Assembly: GCA_035048495.1 (NCBI GenBank)
Contig: CM068545.1
Coordinates: forward strand, 20,122,741 to 20,186,740
Length of the DNA: 64,000 bases
Source of the DNA: Euptelea pleiosperma
Lineage: Eukaryota; Streptophyta; Magnoliopsida; Ranunculales; Eupteleaceae
Direction: 5' to 3'
A model generated the notes under the pieces. The model saw nothing but the letters and a program-made list of their open reading frames with translations, did no database searches and had not been told where the DNA came from. The position numbers were made by a program, and so were the translations under genes. Shown piece after piece: positions 35,795-47,876 of the stretch. The stretch's first letter is position 1; each line of letters opens with the position of its first letter.

Positions 35795-36170
35795 GATGTA
35801 ACAAGGTGTACCTGACACTTTTTGGCGTCAGGAAGCGTCATTTTTTTGTTACTCGTCACTGCCATCTGGGCCCACTGACCGTATGGATGTTTAGCCCACC
35901 CCTTGGGGTAGACATTCATACCAGAAGTCTTTTTTTTTACGACTTTTAGCCGTTGATTTTAGTACTAAAAAATGGCTGAATCCAACAGTTAGAATCATGC
36001 GTTAAAAGGTACTAAAACCTAATGGCTATAGATTACCAATCAGGATGAGTTTTGGTGTGTATATCCACAAAGTGGTGGGCTAAACATCCATGCGGTCAGT
36101 GAGCTCAGGTGGCAGCGTTGATAACAAAAATCATGCTTCCTCATGCCGAAAGGTTTTACCTTGTTACATC
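35795..36170. mobile_element. F1-related foldback element, sister of 19281-19597
   Basis: Inverted ends GATGTAACAAGGT and ACCTTGTTACATC. Inner arms 'cactgccatctgggcccactgaccg' and complement. Confidence 0.7.
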
Positions 36171-36510
36171 TTTTTTCTTAATGAGGAAAATGCCAAATCA
36201 GGGCTGTCAACGACCAGTTGGCGTTGTCTCCGGCTTTCCTTAGTATACGTGTCATGACTTTATTGTTGTTGGACACTACAATTATCCAAAAAAAGAAGCA
36301 TCCCTATTTTCAGCGAGGGAGCATGGTCTTGCACTGAACTTTGCCACGAATAAAGAGGATGGAGTGGCAAAACACATGAACCCTTTTGACGAGAAATTTT
36401 TTGAAGAGGTGAAGCGTGACCAATCACATCGCGCCACAATCCGCTGTTAAAAATCATTTCTGGGTTTGTTTAAAAGGCTTCAACGGATTGTGGCGTGGTG
36501 TATCGGGCCA

Positions 36511-37195
36511 CTGCTTCGCGGCTTCAAAAAATCCGCTGCTTCAAAAATTTTCGCCCTTTTGGTCTACCAACTCAGCTTCCATGTGTAAAAAAAAAATATC
36601 ATTTGTATATTAAAGAGATTTGGTACTCCATAAGTCTTTTCCCGCTCAAAATAGTGCTCAATTCTTCTTAGGTTGCTGCTCAGCCCTAAAATTTTTAACT
36701 TTTTTTCGAGAATTTTTAACATATCCCCATGTTATCTTCCAAATTTGACATACGCCCCCAACCCCCTATGATCCGGTCCAAGATGGTCATTGACCGACAA
36801 AAATATCTCTTTCTTCAACCTTGAAAAAAAAAAAAACATGTGGGTTTGGCCTAAAATGTTGCTGCTCAGCCCTAAAATTTACATTTGACGGTTCAAGATA
36901 TGATCCTTCCACAAACCTCATTCTCAAAATGTTGGAACATGGAAGTGCCCTTTGAAATATCAAATACGCAATCCATCTACCTTGTTGATCACTCTCTTTA
37001 TGTCTTAGTACTTGAGCATTAAAAGCCTTATTCTTATAGTTGTTGCATTATTTTTTTGTGCAAAAATGTCCACGGTTGTCACGGATATTGATTACTATTG
37101 CAATATGGGGCAATAATGATAAAAGTGCGCGACAAAATAGAAAACGAATGCTAGCAAGCAACTCCTTAAATGGAGTTGCACGGAAAGTACACCTT
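36511..37195 (+). repeat. Direct duplication, copy A
   Basis: Starts 'tgcttcgcggcttcaaaaaatccg' and runs to 'ggagttgcacggaaagtacacctt'. It matches 38316-39012 throughout, with small indels. Both copies contain fragments of the 'gacatatccccatgttatctt' Mutator-like arm. Confidence 0.8.
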
Positions 37196-37272
37196 TGTAT
37201 TAAAAAAGTATATTTTTTCTTGTCTTTTGTAGGTTGCATCCGTGCAAACTTTTTAAGGGGTTGCTTGCTAGC
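37149..37272. repeat. Short inverted repeat
   Basis: GCTAGCAAGCAACTCC and its complement GGGGTTGCTTGCTAGC enclose a spacer of about 90 bases. The right arm is absent from duplication copy B. Confidence 0.5.
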
Positions 37273-37477
37273 ATTCTTCAATATAAATAGTATATGTTTC
37301 AGAGAATTTATCATCTGTCGGAAAAATCTTAGGGGGGTGTTTGGATCACCATTTTTCGAATTGAAAAGGTCTTTTTTTTCCCCAAAATAATAGATTGTTT
37401 GGACGACCATTTTTTTAAAAGTATTTATTCCATAAAAACATATTTTTGAAGCCAAAAATTCTTTTTATAGTCTTGTA

Positions 37478-37785
37478 GTTGGCCCCACCACTGACCTTAT
37501 GGATGTTTGTCCTATTAATTCCTAGGTGGACCTATTAACCAAATATCAGTCTGATTAGTGTTTTCAAACTTTTGGATCTTAGTACCCTCAAAAAATTCTT
37601 GAAATCTATGGTTAAAAATCAACCTATGAAAACGACTCCAATCAAATCCTTAAAAACCACTAATCAGGCTGATTTTTTTGTATATAGGCCCACCTAGATA
37701 TGGGCCAATCATCAATACAGTCAGTGGTCTCTACGAGTGTGCCACGTGTAAGGTGCACGACACGTGGCGTTCCCCTAGTAATTAA
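37478..37785. mobile_element. F1 foldback element
   Basis: Arms 'ctgaccttatggatgtttgtcc' and 'atcaatacagtcagtgg' with central 'gattagtgttttcaaac'. It interrupts a 'gtgtttggatcacca' element whose left end is near 37331. Confidence 0.5.
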
Positions 37786-37794
37786 TAAACTACA

Positions 37795-38224
37795 GGGGTG
37801 TTTGGATTGCCATTTTTAGACTTACAAAAGTCTTTTTTCCACAAAAAGTCTTTTTCCAAAATAATAGATTGTTTGGATGGGCATTTTTTTAAAAGTATTT
37901 ATTCCATAAAAATGTATTTTTTCAGTCAAAAAGTCTCTTTATAAAAAATAGCTGACAGCTGTTTTTCAAGTAAATATGGACTTTTTTGAAAATTTGCTAG
38001 CTCAATGAACATAATAAACAAAGAAACGGTCTTTGGTAGAAGTCCCCTTCCAAAAAAATAAAGACATTATATTGGTGGGGCCAACTAAAAGAAGATAAAG
38101 ACATTTTGCATTAATGATGATCCAAACGACCTTTTAAAGAAAAACACATTTTAAAAAATATATTTTCAGAAAAGTCATTTCTTTAAAATAAATATTTATT
38201 GAAAAATGGTGATCCAAACACCCC
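37795..38224. mobile_element. MITE with GGGGTGTTTGG termini
   Basis: Starts GGGGTGTTTGGAT and ends ATCCAAACACCCC. The arms pair through 'aaaataatagattgtttggat'. Sister at 39013-39410. Termini suggest a Harbinger-type MITE. Confidence 0.6.
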
Positions 38225-38315
38225 CTAAGACTTAAAACTTATTTGCACCTACAACTCGGCCAATTAAAAAGTGACACCACCATGCATCATGACAACCGTC
38301 CAGGGCAAAAAAACT

Positions 38316-39012
38316 CATTGCTTCGCGGCTTCAAAAAATCCGCCGCTTCAAAAAAAAATTCCTTTTGGTCTACCAACTCAGCTTCCACGTGTAAAAAAAA
38401 AATCATTTGTACATTAAAGAGATTTGGTACTCCATAAGGCTTTTGCAACTCAAAATAGTGCTCAATTCTTCTTAGGTTGCTGCTCAGCCCTAAAATTTTA
38501 ACTTTTTTTTCGAGAATTTTTGACATATCCCCATGTTATCTTCTAAATTTGACATATGCCCCCAACCCCTTGTGACCCAGTCCAAGACAGTCGTTGACTA
38601 ACAATTTTTTTTAGAAGAACAAAAATATCCATTCCTTCAACCTTGGAAAAAACACGTGGGTTTGGCCTAAAATGTTGCTGCTCAGCCCTAAATTTTACAT
38701 TAGACGGTTCAAGATACGATCCTTCAGCAAACCGCATTCTCAAAATGTTTGAACATGGAAATTCCCTTTGAAATATCAAATTCGCATTCCATCTACCTTG
38801 TTGATCACTCTCTTCATGTCTTAGTACTTGAGCATTAAAAGCCTTATTCTTATGGTTGTTGCATTATTTTATTGTGCAAAAATGTCCATGGTTGTCACGG
38901 ATATTGATAACTATTGCAATATGGGACAATAATAATAAAGCGCGCGACAAAATAGAAAACGAATGCTAACAAGCAACTCCTTAAATGGAGTTGCACGGAA
39001 AGTACACCTTAC
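38316..39012 (+). repeat. Direct duplication, copy B
   Basis: Partner of 36511-37195, about 1.8 kb downstream in the same orientation. Confidence 0.8.
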
Positions 39013-39410
39013 GGGGTGTTTGAGTCGCTAATTTTAGAATTGAAAAAGATTTTTTTGCACAAAAAAGGACTTCTTCCAAAATAATAGATTGTTTGGATGA
39101 CCGTTTTTTAAAAAGTATTTATTCCATAAATACATATTTTTGAAGCCAAAAGGACTTTTTATAAAAAATAGCTGAAAGCTGTTTTTCAAGTAAAAATTAA
39201 TTTTAAAATTTTGTTAGCTCAATGAACATAATAAAAACAGAAACAGTTTATGATAGAAGGCACTTCCAAAAAAAAACGAAGACATTATATTGGTGGGGCC
39301 AACTAAAAGAAGATAAAATATTTTACATTAATGATGATCGGAACGACCTGTTTAAGAAAAAATACATTTTCAAAAATATATTTTCAGAAATGACAATCCA
39401 AACACCATCT
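39013..39410. mobile_element. MITE with GGGGTGTTTG termini, second copy
   Basis: Left GGGGTGTTTGAG and right CAAACACCATC ends, with TTA on both sides as a possible target duplication. The body matches 37795-38224. Confidence 0.55.
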
Positions 39411-39862
39411 TAATATATGTAATTAACTCATCTATAACCGCAAGAATAATGAATACATGGTCCATGGACATTGTCATGGTGCATGGGGGTGTCATTTTTT
39501 TAGTGGACAAGTGTACTGGATTTACTTTAATAAAATAATTTGCACCTACGACCCGGCCAATGAAAAAATGACATCACTATGCACCATGATAACCGTCCAG
39601 GGACCTCATACCATGTGATCATTACTCGACTCGCAATTAAAAACTCATTGCCTCAATTAAAAATAGAAGTAATGATGTCATAAAAGGATGTATGTAAGAT
39701 GTCATTTTATGGGTATCGAGTGACTTGCATTGATGTAGCATTATTATCTCTGTATTTATGCATGCCATCAATATCCATGTCAAATAGTTTGACTTAATTT
39801 AATCAAACGCCGTGGTCAAACAATTGATGATATTTAAATTTAATGCGTATAAGGCCAATGAT

Positions 39863-40345
39863 TAGGGCCGGCTCTACTTAAGGCCATTGAGGCGGTCGCC
39901 TAAGGCCCCTTGGTGAGAGAAGGCCCCCAGCCCAAGTCCCACTAAGCCCACCCATTATTGGATATACAAACCAAAAATCAATCTGATTGATTACCTCTAG
40001 CCAGATTTTAGTACTTATAGGACACGATTCTAGCTGTTGGATTCGAGCATGTTTTTTGGGTAGTAAATCCAAAGGCTAGGAATCATCAATCAAGCTGATT
40101 TTTAGTGCGTTTACCCACCAATCCATGCAGTCATTGGGCCCAAAAAATGATCTATGTAAGGCCACGAGAGTCCTCTGCATCGACTGCAGTACTTGAGTCT
40201 TCTGCATCTAAATTTTTTCCGTTGTTTTTTATTATTTCCAATGATACAGAGTGTTTAATTTTTTTAATTAAGATCATAAATTTAAAGAAAAAGGCCTTAT
40301 ATAGAGTTTTCGCCTTAAGCCTCAACTTGTATCAAGACAGCCCTG
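39863..40345. mobile_element. hAT-like element with exact 8-bp target duplication
   Basis: CCAATGAT flanks it at 39855-39862 and 40346-40353. Ends are TAGGGCCGGCTC and GACAGCCCTG. An 8-bp duplication with (C/T)AGGGC termini is typical of hAT elements. An F1 arm pair is nested at about 39950-40140. No transposase. Confidence 0.75.
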
Positions 40346-40379
40346 CCAATGATGCCATATCAGCACTCATACATTAGTA

Positions 40380-40488
40380 TAATACTACCTCAATGTCAGC
40401 CCTTCGATACGGACGATTATGATATCACAAAAAGTGTATCATGTCGTCATTACTTTCAAATTTAAGGGTTGACATTGAGGTGTTATTA
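40380..40488. mobile_element. Stowaway-like MITE (TA target)
   Basis: Ends TAATACTACCTCAATGTCA and TGACATTGAGGTGTTATTA are inverted with two mismatches. TA flanks both sides. 109 bp, non-coding. Confidence 0.65.
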
Positions 40489-40652
40489 TAGGAAAGTACT
40501 ACTAGGGCTATGACATCCATTCATAACCTTCTGGTCATTCAAAAGGTGGACCCACCTTCTAAATGGTTGAGATTGATTTGTGGACCACATGTAAAACGTG
40601 GGTGCTGGGTCCACTGAGGATGATTGGTCTCATGTTCATCATATATAATATA

Positions 40653-40799
40653 CTAGTAGGTGGCCCGTGCCCATGACACTAGCGGTTGTCAAAATTTGGT
40701 GAGTGGCTGAGATCCACTATCCAGTTGAGGATAAGATCTCGGCCCTTCTTTATGAAGCCTATAAGAGGGGGAGACAACTTCCCTGTTTTGTTATATAGA
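40653..40799 (-). mobile_element. Single Helitron-like unit
   Basis: On minus it starts TCTATATAAC (after A) and ends CTAG (before T). The terminal hairpin is degenerate. Confidence 0.6.
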
Positions 40800-40898
40800 T
40801 ATTCTTCACATCCTTTTCTAAGCATTTCTCTGCAAATCATTGTTTATTAGAAGCTTGTTATCTTTAGTTTTACCAAGAAGTGGTGGGACGAGTAAGAT

Positions 40899-41300
40899 AC
40901 TAAGGTTTCATTTATCCTAAAACCGTCGTTTAAAAAATGCCCGTTATAACAAAATCAACGGCTGTTATAACGGTTTCGGACCTCCCCCGTTACGTTACGT
41001 ACCGTTAAAACGCCCAGAAAATAACGGCCATTATTTTTGTTATAACGGCCGTTATTTTTGCTATAATGGCAGTTATTTTCTGTTATTTCTCTGTTATAAC
41101 GAAATTAACAATCGTTATTTTCTGGAAAAATTTGAAGAAAAAAACGGCCGTTATTTCTGTTGTTTGAAAATCTGAATTCTGGCGCCATTTGTTCCGTTAT
41201 TTTCAATTTTTGGCCCTGAGCGTTTTTTTATCGTTATAACAGAATAAGGTAATGCCCCTAGTCTGTTATACTGTTATAACGGCCCCTTTTAAACCTTAGT
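40899..41300. repeat. TAACGG-family element with ACTAAGGTTT termini
   Basis: ACTAAGGTTT at 40899 and AAACCTTAGT at 41291-41300 are perfect inverted ends. The interior is packed with the palindrome CCGTTATAACGG and GTTATTTT blocks. No gene. Confidence 0.6.
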
Positions 41301-42210
41301 GATAACATCGGTTATAACGGGTAACGCTATAAGACCTTTATGTTATTTGCAAACAACTAAAAAATCCAATAACAGCCATTGGTTTGAATATAATTAATGG
41401 CCGTTATCCATTATTTTACTGTTATCAATGTCATTTGAAAAAAATCAGAACGCAACAAATTAAATATTTTGACCTTTTTTTTACTAAGATTTGACCATTA
41501 ACGGCCATTATAACGGACATAACGGTAAACCTTGCCCAAAATCATCAGAATTTAGGGGAAATTTTAGTCACAGCCCCTTGAATTGTGAGGGCACCGCGAA
41601 CTAAACATTCATCCGACAATTTTTTATTTTATTTTTTGTAATCCACCCGACAATTATGTTGATAAATAATAGATGTGATTTTTTTAGAATACAATTTAGA
41701 TGACAGCGAAATATGAGCCACGTGGCACACTCTTAAAGGACTCTCCTTAGGTGGACCTATAAACCAAAAATTAGCCTGATTAGATTTCAAACCTTTGAAT
41801 CTTTTGTACATGCTCAAGTTTGGAGGATTCGAAGTTTCGCGAATTTGAAAAAATTAGACTAACACCAGATGGCCACCTGGCTATCTTCTGTCTTGGAGAA
41901 TTTGTGGTAATGCTGACCATAGCTGATTCATAAGTCCAGTTTGGAAACTCAAAAAATGGGGTTTGTTCTAAGTTTGGACCGTTGGGTAACCGTGTGGGGT
42001 TGAATTGTCGGGCCAATTTTCAGATTTTGTCCTTATTAAAAAAATCAAAGTGGACTTATGGAGAAGCGGTCGCCAAATTGAACCAGTTCATGCTGGTCCA
42101 GGAAGCATGACTTTCCACATTCAAACATGCGTGTAGACTTGTTTTTGGACCTCATATTAGTATCTTTTTTCTGGCAGTCAAACATAATGAAAAATATCCA
42201 ATTAAAGTCG
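41301..42210. other. Intergenic, TAACGG fragment and one F1 arm
   Basis: 41320-41535 continues with TAACGG-like DNA. 41690-41800 is one F1 arm ('gagccacgtggcacactctta'). No gene. Confidence 0.45.
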
Positions 42211-42375
42211 TGCTGTCCACGGATAACGGGACGAAAAACTGTGGTTGAGGCCATTAACTGTTGGATTCAAGAGATCCACGCAGTTGTTGCCTTGTAGATT
42301 GTTGATCTCTTGAATCCAATGGTCAGATGGCCTCAAACAGCACATTTTTTTTGTATGGTTATCCGTGGGATAGCA
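42211..42375. mobile_element. Short foldback element
   Basis: TGCTGTCCACGGATAAC and GTTATCCGTGGGATAGCA are the ends. Inner arms 'ggattcaagagatc' and complement meet near 42295. Confidence 0.65.
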
Positions 42376-42507
42376 TTTTCCATCCAATAATCACAATCGT
42401 CCAATCGGGTCAAATTTTGGGCCATAAATCTTGTCACTTGGACCATTAATTGGTTCATACCAAGCCTATGGGTATTTCCGTTTGTGGATTGTAGTCATTT
42501 CTAACAT

Positions 42508-42811
42508 GGTTTAAGTAACGGATTCGGACCTCCCCCGTTACGTTACGTAACATTAAAACGCCCAGAAAATAACGGCAGTTATTTTCTGGAAAAATTTGAG
42601 AAAAAAGGCCGTCATTTCCATTATTTTCCGTTAATTTCTGGTTTTTGAAAATCTGAAAATCAAATTTCAAAGTTTGAATTCCAGCGCTATTTTTTTCATT
42701 ATTTTCCATTTTTACCCCTGAGCATTATTTTTGTTATAACTGTCATTATAACGGAAAAAGACGGTAACTCCCACAGTCCATTATACCGTTATAACGACCT
42801 CTTTTAAACCT
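42508..42811. repeat. TAACGG-family element
   Basis: Related to 40899-41300 by 'cggacctcccccgttacgttacgta' and CCGTTATAACG. Ends GGTTTAA / TTTAAACC. Confidence 0.55.
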
Positions 42812-43104
42812 TGATTTTCTACCTTATTTTTATTTTTCAATAGTGGGGAGCCATGTTTTTTGTCCAAATTTTTTTTTTTTCAAAAATGCCCTTATATTCT
42901 ACTAAAAATTTCTCTCTCTTCGTTTCCCGATCTTACTTCCTCTGATATCGCTCCCTACTGCGACCATCTTTCTCTCTCCATCCATTGGTCATTGAAACTT
43001 CCTCCGGCAGCTCCCCTTGTTTGCTGTTGCAACTCCATCCTAGTCATCCTTACTGTGACTCTCTGCTCCGGCCACCATCTATGCTACAAATCTGTGTGTC
43101 TAGA
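42812..43104. other. Intergenic, no supported gene
   Basis: A short open frame (82 codons) here has no recognisable feature. Confidence 0.35.
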
Positions 43105-43620
43105 TTGATGTCTTCTATGGGTTGATTTTTAACCATAGGATATATATATATATATCATTAGTTGGGGGTCCGAAGATCCAAGTTGACTTCCCTAATCAAC
43201 TTGATTTTAGTTTGTAGGTCGACCTAGGGATGTAACTAATCGTTGAATTGGTGTCTTTTATTGGTTGATTTATAATCATGGGACATCTAACATTAGTTGG
43301 GGTACGAAGATCCAAAGCTTATAAATAACCAATCAGCATTATTTTTAGTATGTAAGTCCACCTAGGGATGTGATAAATATCCATACGGTATTAATGATTT
43401 GTAACCATTAGATTAGTGTCTTTTTATGGGTTATTTTTTATCCATGGAATATCTAGCATTATTTGGGGACTCAAATCTAAGGTTAGAAATAACTAATCAT
43501 CCCAATTTTTAGTATGTAGGTTCACCTAGGGATGGGACAAACATCAATACAATCTATTGTCTCTAATAATGTGCCACATGCCTTATTATGTGGTCAATCA
43601 TCAACGTTGATAACGGACAT
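43105..43620 (+). repeat. Three tandem direct copies of an F1-type arm
   Basis: A unit of about 165 bp recurs three times in direct order. It contains 'gtctttta.gggttgatttttaaccat', 'attagttgggg...cgaagatcca' and 'gtatgtaggtccacctaggga'. F1 arms elsewhere are inverted pairs, so this direct array is unusual. Confidence 0.6.
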
Positions 43621-44815
43621 CCGTATTTGTTACATCATGTGCCACTTAGGCTTATTGAGATTTTGACACGGATTAATCATGGTCAAAAAATTATCAAAAT
43701 CATTTTATTTATTATTTTAAAAAAAAATTCTTCAAAATTAACATCGATTACAGTAAATTGACAGATGACAAAAAAAATAGCCGTTATAACATAAAGTTCA
43801 TGAGATGATATTTCTCTTATGTAGATAGATAGAAAATTCAATTATGTTATATATCCAAACAACTAAAATTAGAATTCATCGGGAATTCCAAGTAAATTCC
43901 ACGGTGCAACTAAGCATAAGAAATTTCAATTTTTGGAGTTCAAATTCTCAGAAATCACAAATCTTGGAATTCTATTTTCAATTTCAAATCCATGTCTGGT
44001 TACCAAACAAACTCTACATTATGTTTTGTTGCAAAATAACTATATAGGCACTAATAGCCTTCTAAGTCATATGAAGGGTCAAGCTAAAGTTGATATTGTT
44101 GTATTAATAATTTTTTGCCTTATTTATATTGATAGGCTTTGTGTTTATGAACCCCATTTTCCTGATTGCCTTAAATAGTTTGGTAGTGTGTGGGAACACT
44201 TTTTGAGAAGTGCTTCATTAGCATAAATTCCTATTTTATTTGCAAAAGCGCTTTGGCATCCATCGTTTAAAAGAAGTTAGAAGCATTTTTCTGAGAAGAG
44301 TATCATTGTTAAAACAGGTCTCAAGTTTTAACATTTTTGTCCGAAGTCTTTTTTCCATGTTACAAAATAACTTTTAAAACCCTTAAACTCCTCCATTTTA
44401 TCATGAATCCCCTGCACCCGAGTAAAATCCAATTCATAGAGAGATGACATGCAAAAAAGCTCAGATAGCTGAAGTAATCTAAACTGCTTTTGATCAACTT
44501 AATTTAAATTTGTATTAGAAACATTGTATTATTATAAACTGTTATTACTTTTTTGAATTGATGGATTTATTTTATAGATAGATTGGTTTCATGTTATAGA
44601 TTGATGAGTTTCATTTAGATTGTTTATTTTATGCATTTAGTGTATTTTTTTAATGTAATTTCATTATTGGGATCCCATAAGATGTAATTCAAAATATAGT
44701 ATTTGTCGTAGATGAGCCAAAAATATAAACTATTACCTTATTTTAAATCTAAGGGTATTCTTTAGATTTTGATAGAATCTACAAGCTCATAATTACTAGA
44801 GATGGTAGGTCTTAA
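43621..44815. other. AT-rich intergenic DNA
   Basis: No gene or clear repeat pair recognised. Confidence 0.4.
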
Positions 44816-44824
44816 TAACATTTT

Positions 44825-45303
44825 GGGTTGCTCTACGGGCACCTATGTCTTTCGGCTGGGCACCCCACTTGGACCCAAATAGCCCTCCCTTCAGCCGGGC
44901 ACCCACCCCGTCCCTTCTCCTTCTCTTTCTCACTCTCCCCTCTCTCTCTAAACCCTAAACCCTAAACCCTAAACCCTAAACCCTAAACACTCTCTCTCAA
45001 TCTCTCTGGATTTTAGCTCCTATGGGAGCTAAAATCCAGAGAGATTGAGAGAGAGAGGGATTGAGAGAGAGAGAGAGAGTAGAGTGAGAGAGAGAGAGAG
45101 TTACAGTAGAGAGAGAGAGGGGGAGAGAGAGATAGAGAGAGGGGGAGAGAGAGAGAGAGAGAGGGGGAGAGACTTACAGTAGAGAGAGAGAGAGGAAGGG
45201 AGAGAGAATGAGAAGGGACGGGTCGGTGCCCGGTTGAAGGGAGGGGTATTTGGGTCCAAGTGGGGTGCGTAGCCGAAAGACGTGGATGCCTGTAGAGCGA
45301 CCT
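44825..45303. mobile_element. Mutator-like hairpin element with microsatellites and telomere-like core
   Basis: Inverted ends GTTGCTCTACGGGCA and TGCCTGTAGAGCGAC continue inward through 'gtctttcggct' and 'ggacccaaata'. Flanks TAACATTTT and TAGCATTCC match at 6 of 9, a possible decayed 9-bp target duplication. The right arm is (GA)n, the left (TC)n, and a small perfect hairpin (GGATTTTAGCTCC / complement) sits at 45008-45044. The architecture equals that of 17866-18669. Confidence 0.65.
44949..44988. repeat. Interstitial telomere-like repeat (CCCTAAA)n
   Basis: Five to six tandem CCCTAAA units, the complement of the plant telomere repeat TTTAGGG, within a hairpin element. Confidence 0.9.
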
Positions 45304-45319
45304 TAGCATTCCTCATGGC

Positions 45320-46546
45320 TTAACACCCTCCTTTGAGGATGCTTGCATTTGGAAGCCGTCTACAAATGGTCTATTCTCTGTAAAACCCGCTTGGAGGAGG
45401 CAGTTAGACGTAAGGGATTAAAGGTGGGCTGGTGCAAGTGGTTGTGGGACAGCAAGGTGCACCCCAGAATTGCAGCATTGGCATGGAAGATTCTCTATGG
45501 AGCGATATCAACAGATGAGATCTAGATGTGGCCAGTGTGCTGCTAGCGTGGAAACCATCTAGCATCTATTTTTTGAATGCTCATTCACTAATTCTATTTG
45601 GTCTTGGTTGGGAGATCTACTACAACATCAGATTGATATTAAAGATTGGAGATCGTTTTTCGCACAATGTAGTGGTCGTGGTCCCCTTATTAAAGATCTT
45701 TGAAGATCAACAACCATACCTTGCGTGGTGTGGATTTGGAAGACGAGGAATGGTATTATTTTTGACAACTTGGAGGCATCAATTGAATCGGTTTGGAGGA
45801 ATATTCTATTGGCGGTAAAAGAGATTGAGTTGAATGGCCATCATGGTTCGGCTGCCGATCATAACATCTTGAAGAATTTTGGTCTTCTCCCATTGCAACA
45901 TAAGCCGTCCTCTATTAGACCGTGCTCATGGATCCCTCCATAGCAAGGGGTCCTTAAGATGAATTGTGATGGGGCCTCAAAAGGTAACCTAGGAATAGGT
46001 GGATCGGGTGTGATATTCAGTGATCATTATGGGGCATTAAAGGAGTGTTGTTGATCAGCCTTGGGGTGGTCACTAATTATGAGGCTGAATGCTATGCAAT
46101 TGTGGAAGGAGCGGTTCTGGCTGTGGAGAAGGATTGGACTAAAATTTAGATTGAATTAGACTCCCAAGCTGCAATAATGGCCTTTATCAAAGACGAGGTG
46201 CGTTGGACAGTTAAAGCAAAGTGGAATTCTGCCAAGACAAGATTTGAATGGATCTGTTTCAGTTCTTCTTGGAGAGAAGTTAATTTCAGAGCCGATAGAT
46301 GTGTCAATATAACTCCCTCTGTGAGTTGTAGCACAAGGCAATGGTGGGATGGTTGCCCTGCTTTTCTAAATTCTATTGAGGACCCTACGAGGACCTAATA
46401 CAAATTTACGGACTGAGTTTTCCTGTTTCTTTTGCTTTGTAACTATCACTTTAGGGGAGATTTAGTTGTTTCCTTCTTCTCTTGTACTGTTTTTCTTCTT
46501 TTATAAATTTTCATCACTTACCGAAGAAGGAAAAAAAAAAAAAAAA
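45320..46546 (+). pseudogene. 5'-truncated LINE remnant (zf-RVT and RNase H) with poly(A)
   Basis: Translation in shifting frames gives the zinc-binding RT-associated domain (IWKPSTNGLFSV, WDSKVHPRIAALAWKIL). It then gives an RNase H start (KMNCDGASKGN...GIGGSGVIFSDHYG), as in plant LINE ORF2 C-termini. Several stops and frameshifts interrupt it (for example at 45521-45523 and 45942). It ends with 16 A at 46531-46546. The RT core is missing, the usual result of incomplete LINE reverse transcription. It is dead. Confidence 0.8.
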
Positions 46547-47876
46547 GCTCATAACTGAACAACACTTCCAGCTTCTACACAAGAACAACACTTCTCCAGC
46601 ATAGTTTGTCAAAAGCTATTCTAGAAAAAAACACTTCTCAACAACTGTTTTCAGGATTCCTGCGGAAAAGCGATGTTGCAAAGCATTCCCAAACAAGACA
46701 TTTGTTGTTGCTGCCAGGTAAGTTGGGAAAATGTCTGGTGTTGCCATATATTTCATTGCATTACATGGTAGTATGGTACCAAGAGCCGGAACTTATAGAT
46801 TACACACAAAAAAAAAAAAGAACCAGAACCTATTATATACTTTGGGCTCTTGATCTTTTTGAGTTTGGTTCTAAAATATCTAGTTTCGGAACCGAAATAA
46901 TCCGAATTATATCCGAACCGGTTAATCAGGTACAAACTGACACCCTATGGTCAACATTGACTTGTCTTCTTAAAATCCGAAACTGAGACACAGGCAAGGC
47001 AACTAACGTAGGCGTAAGTACAGGGAAAACTACCGAAACACACTTGCGTCACTAAAACCAAGCAAAAGCAAAATCATTCAATCCGAAAGATACCCACGGA
47101 TGGATTGAGCCAGAGAGAAGAAAAACACAAAAAAAGTCAGAAAAAAAATGAAGAAAAAGTCTCTCATCGAAGGCTCTAGAGGAGCTCGTGGAACTTCTTG
47201 AGCTCGTGGAACCACAATTCAGTCAAAGGCTCAAAGCTTCTCAAAATTTTCTTTGGAGAATTCCAAGTCCACGACCACGACCATATCACTTCCTTCTTTT
47301 TAAATCCTGATAAAGCCTCCTGAAGATCCCAAGAAATCCAAAAAAAAAAAAAAACAGGCTGTTTAGAATCCTCTTCGAGGTAAGTGGGAAAACCCCAATT
47401 AAATGTTCTGAGTTTTCTCTGCAAAGCTAGCAAAACCGCGTTTTGCTTATCTGTTTCTGCTTAGTTTCTCTTACTTTTTTATCACTTCTGCTCTGGCTCC
47501 TTTTGAAATTGTTGAGTTTTTCGTCAAAGATTGATCGATTAGGGTTTGACTTTGTGGTCTTCACTGTATACTGAATTTCGATTGATCAGAGGAAGAATTA
47601 GTAGATCTGATGGTATTAGCTGTTTTTCGTTGAATCTTTGAAGGTTAAGGAGATTCGACCTTGAACTAGAATCTAGACTCTGAAAAAGGATTTATTTTGA
47701 TCGAATTTGAAGGACTTGGAGAAAATTAAGGAATTTCTGACTTATTTATCGATGTTCGATATGTATGGAGGTTGAAATTGCGATTTTTTAGGGGGAAATT
47801 TTGTTACCGAGATTAGAGATGGTTTCGTTTTGTTGGATTTCGGATTTTGGAGCTGAGATTAGGGTTTGAATTTAGG
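46547..47876. other. Upstream region and probable 5' leader of HSFA4
   Basis: No gene upstream of 47100 is supported. A good donor (GAG|GTAAGT, at 47380) suggests a 5'-UTR intron, as many plant HSF genes have. Possible acceptors are near 47462 and 47589. The transcription start was not placed. Confidence 0.35.

Noticed and set aside
44949..44988. Chromosome end
   Set aside because: Only five to six CCCTAAA units, inside a hairpin element with ordinary sequence on both sides.
47190..47270. Heat-shock elements upstream of HSFA4
   Set aside because: GAA and TTC words occur (for example 'ggaacttcttgag', 'gagaattcc') but not in the nGAAnnTTCn spacing.
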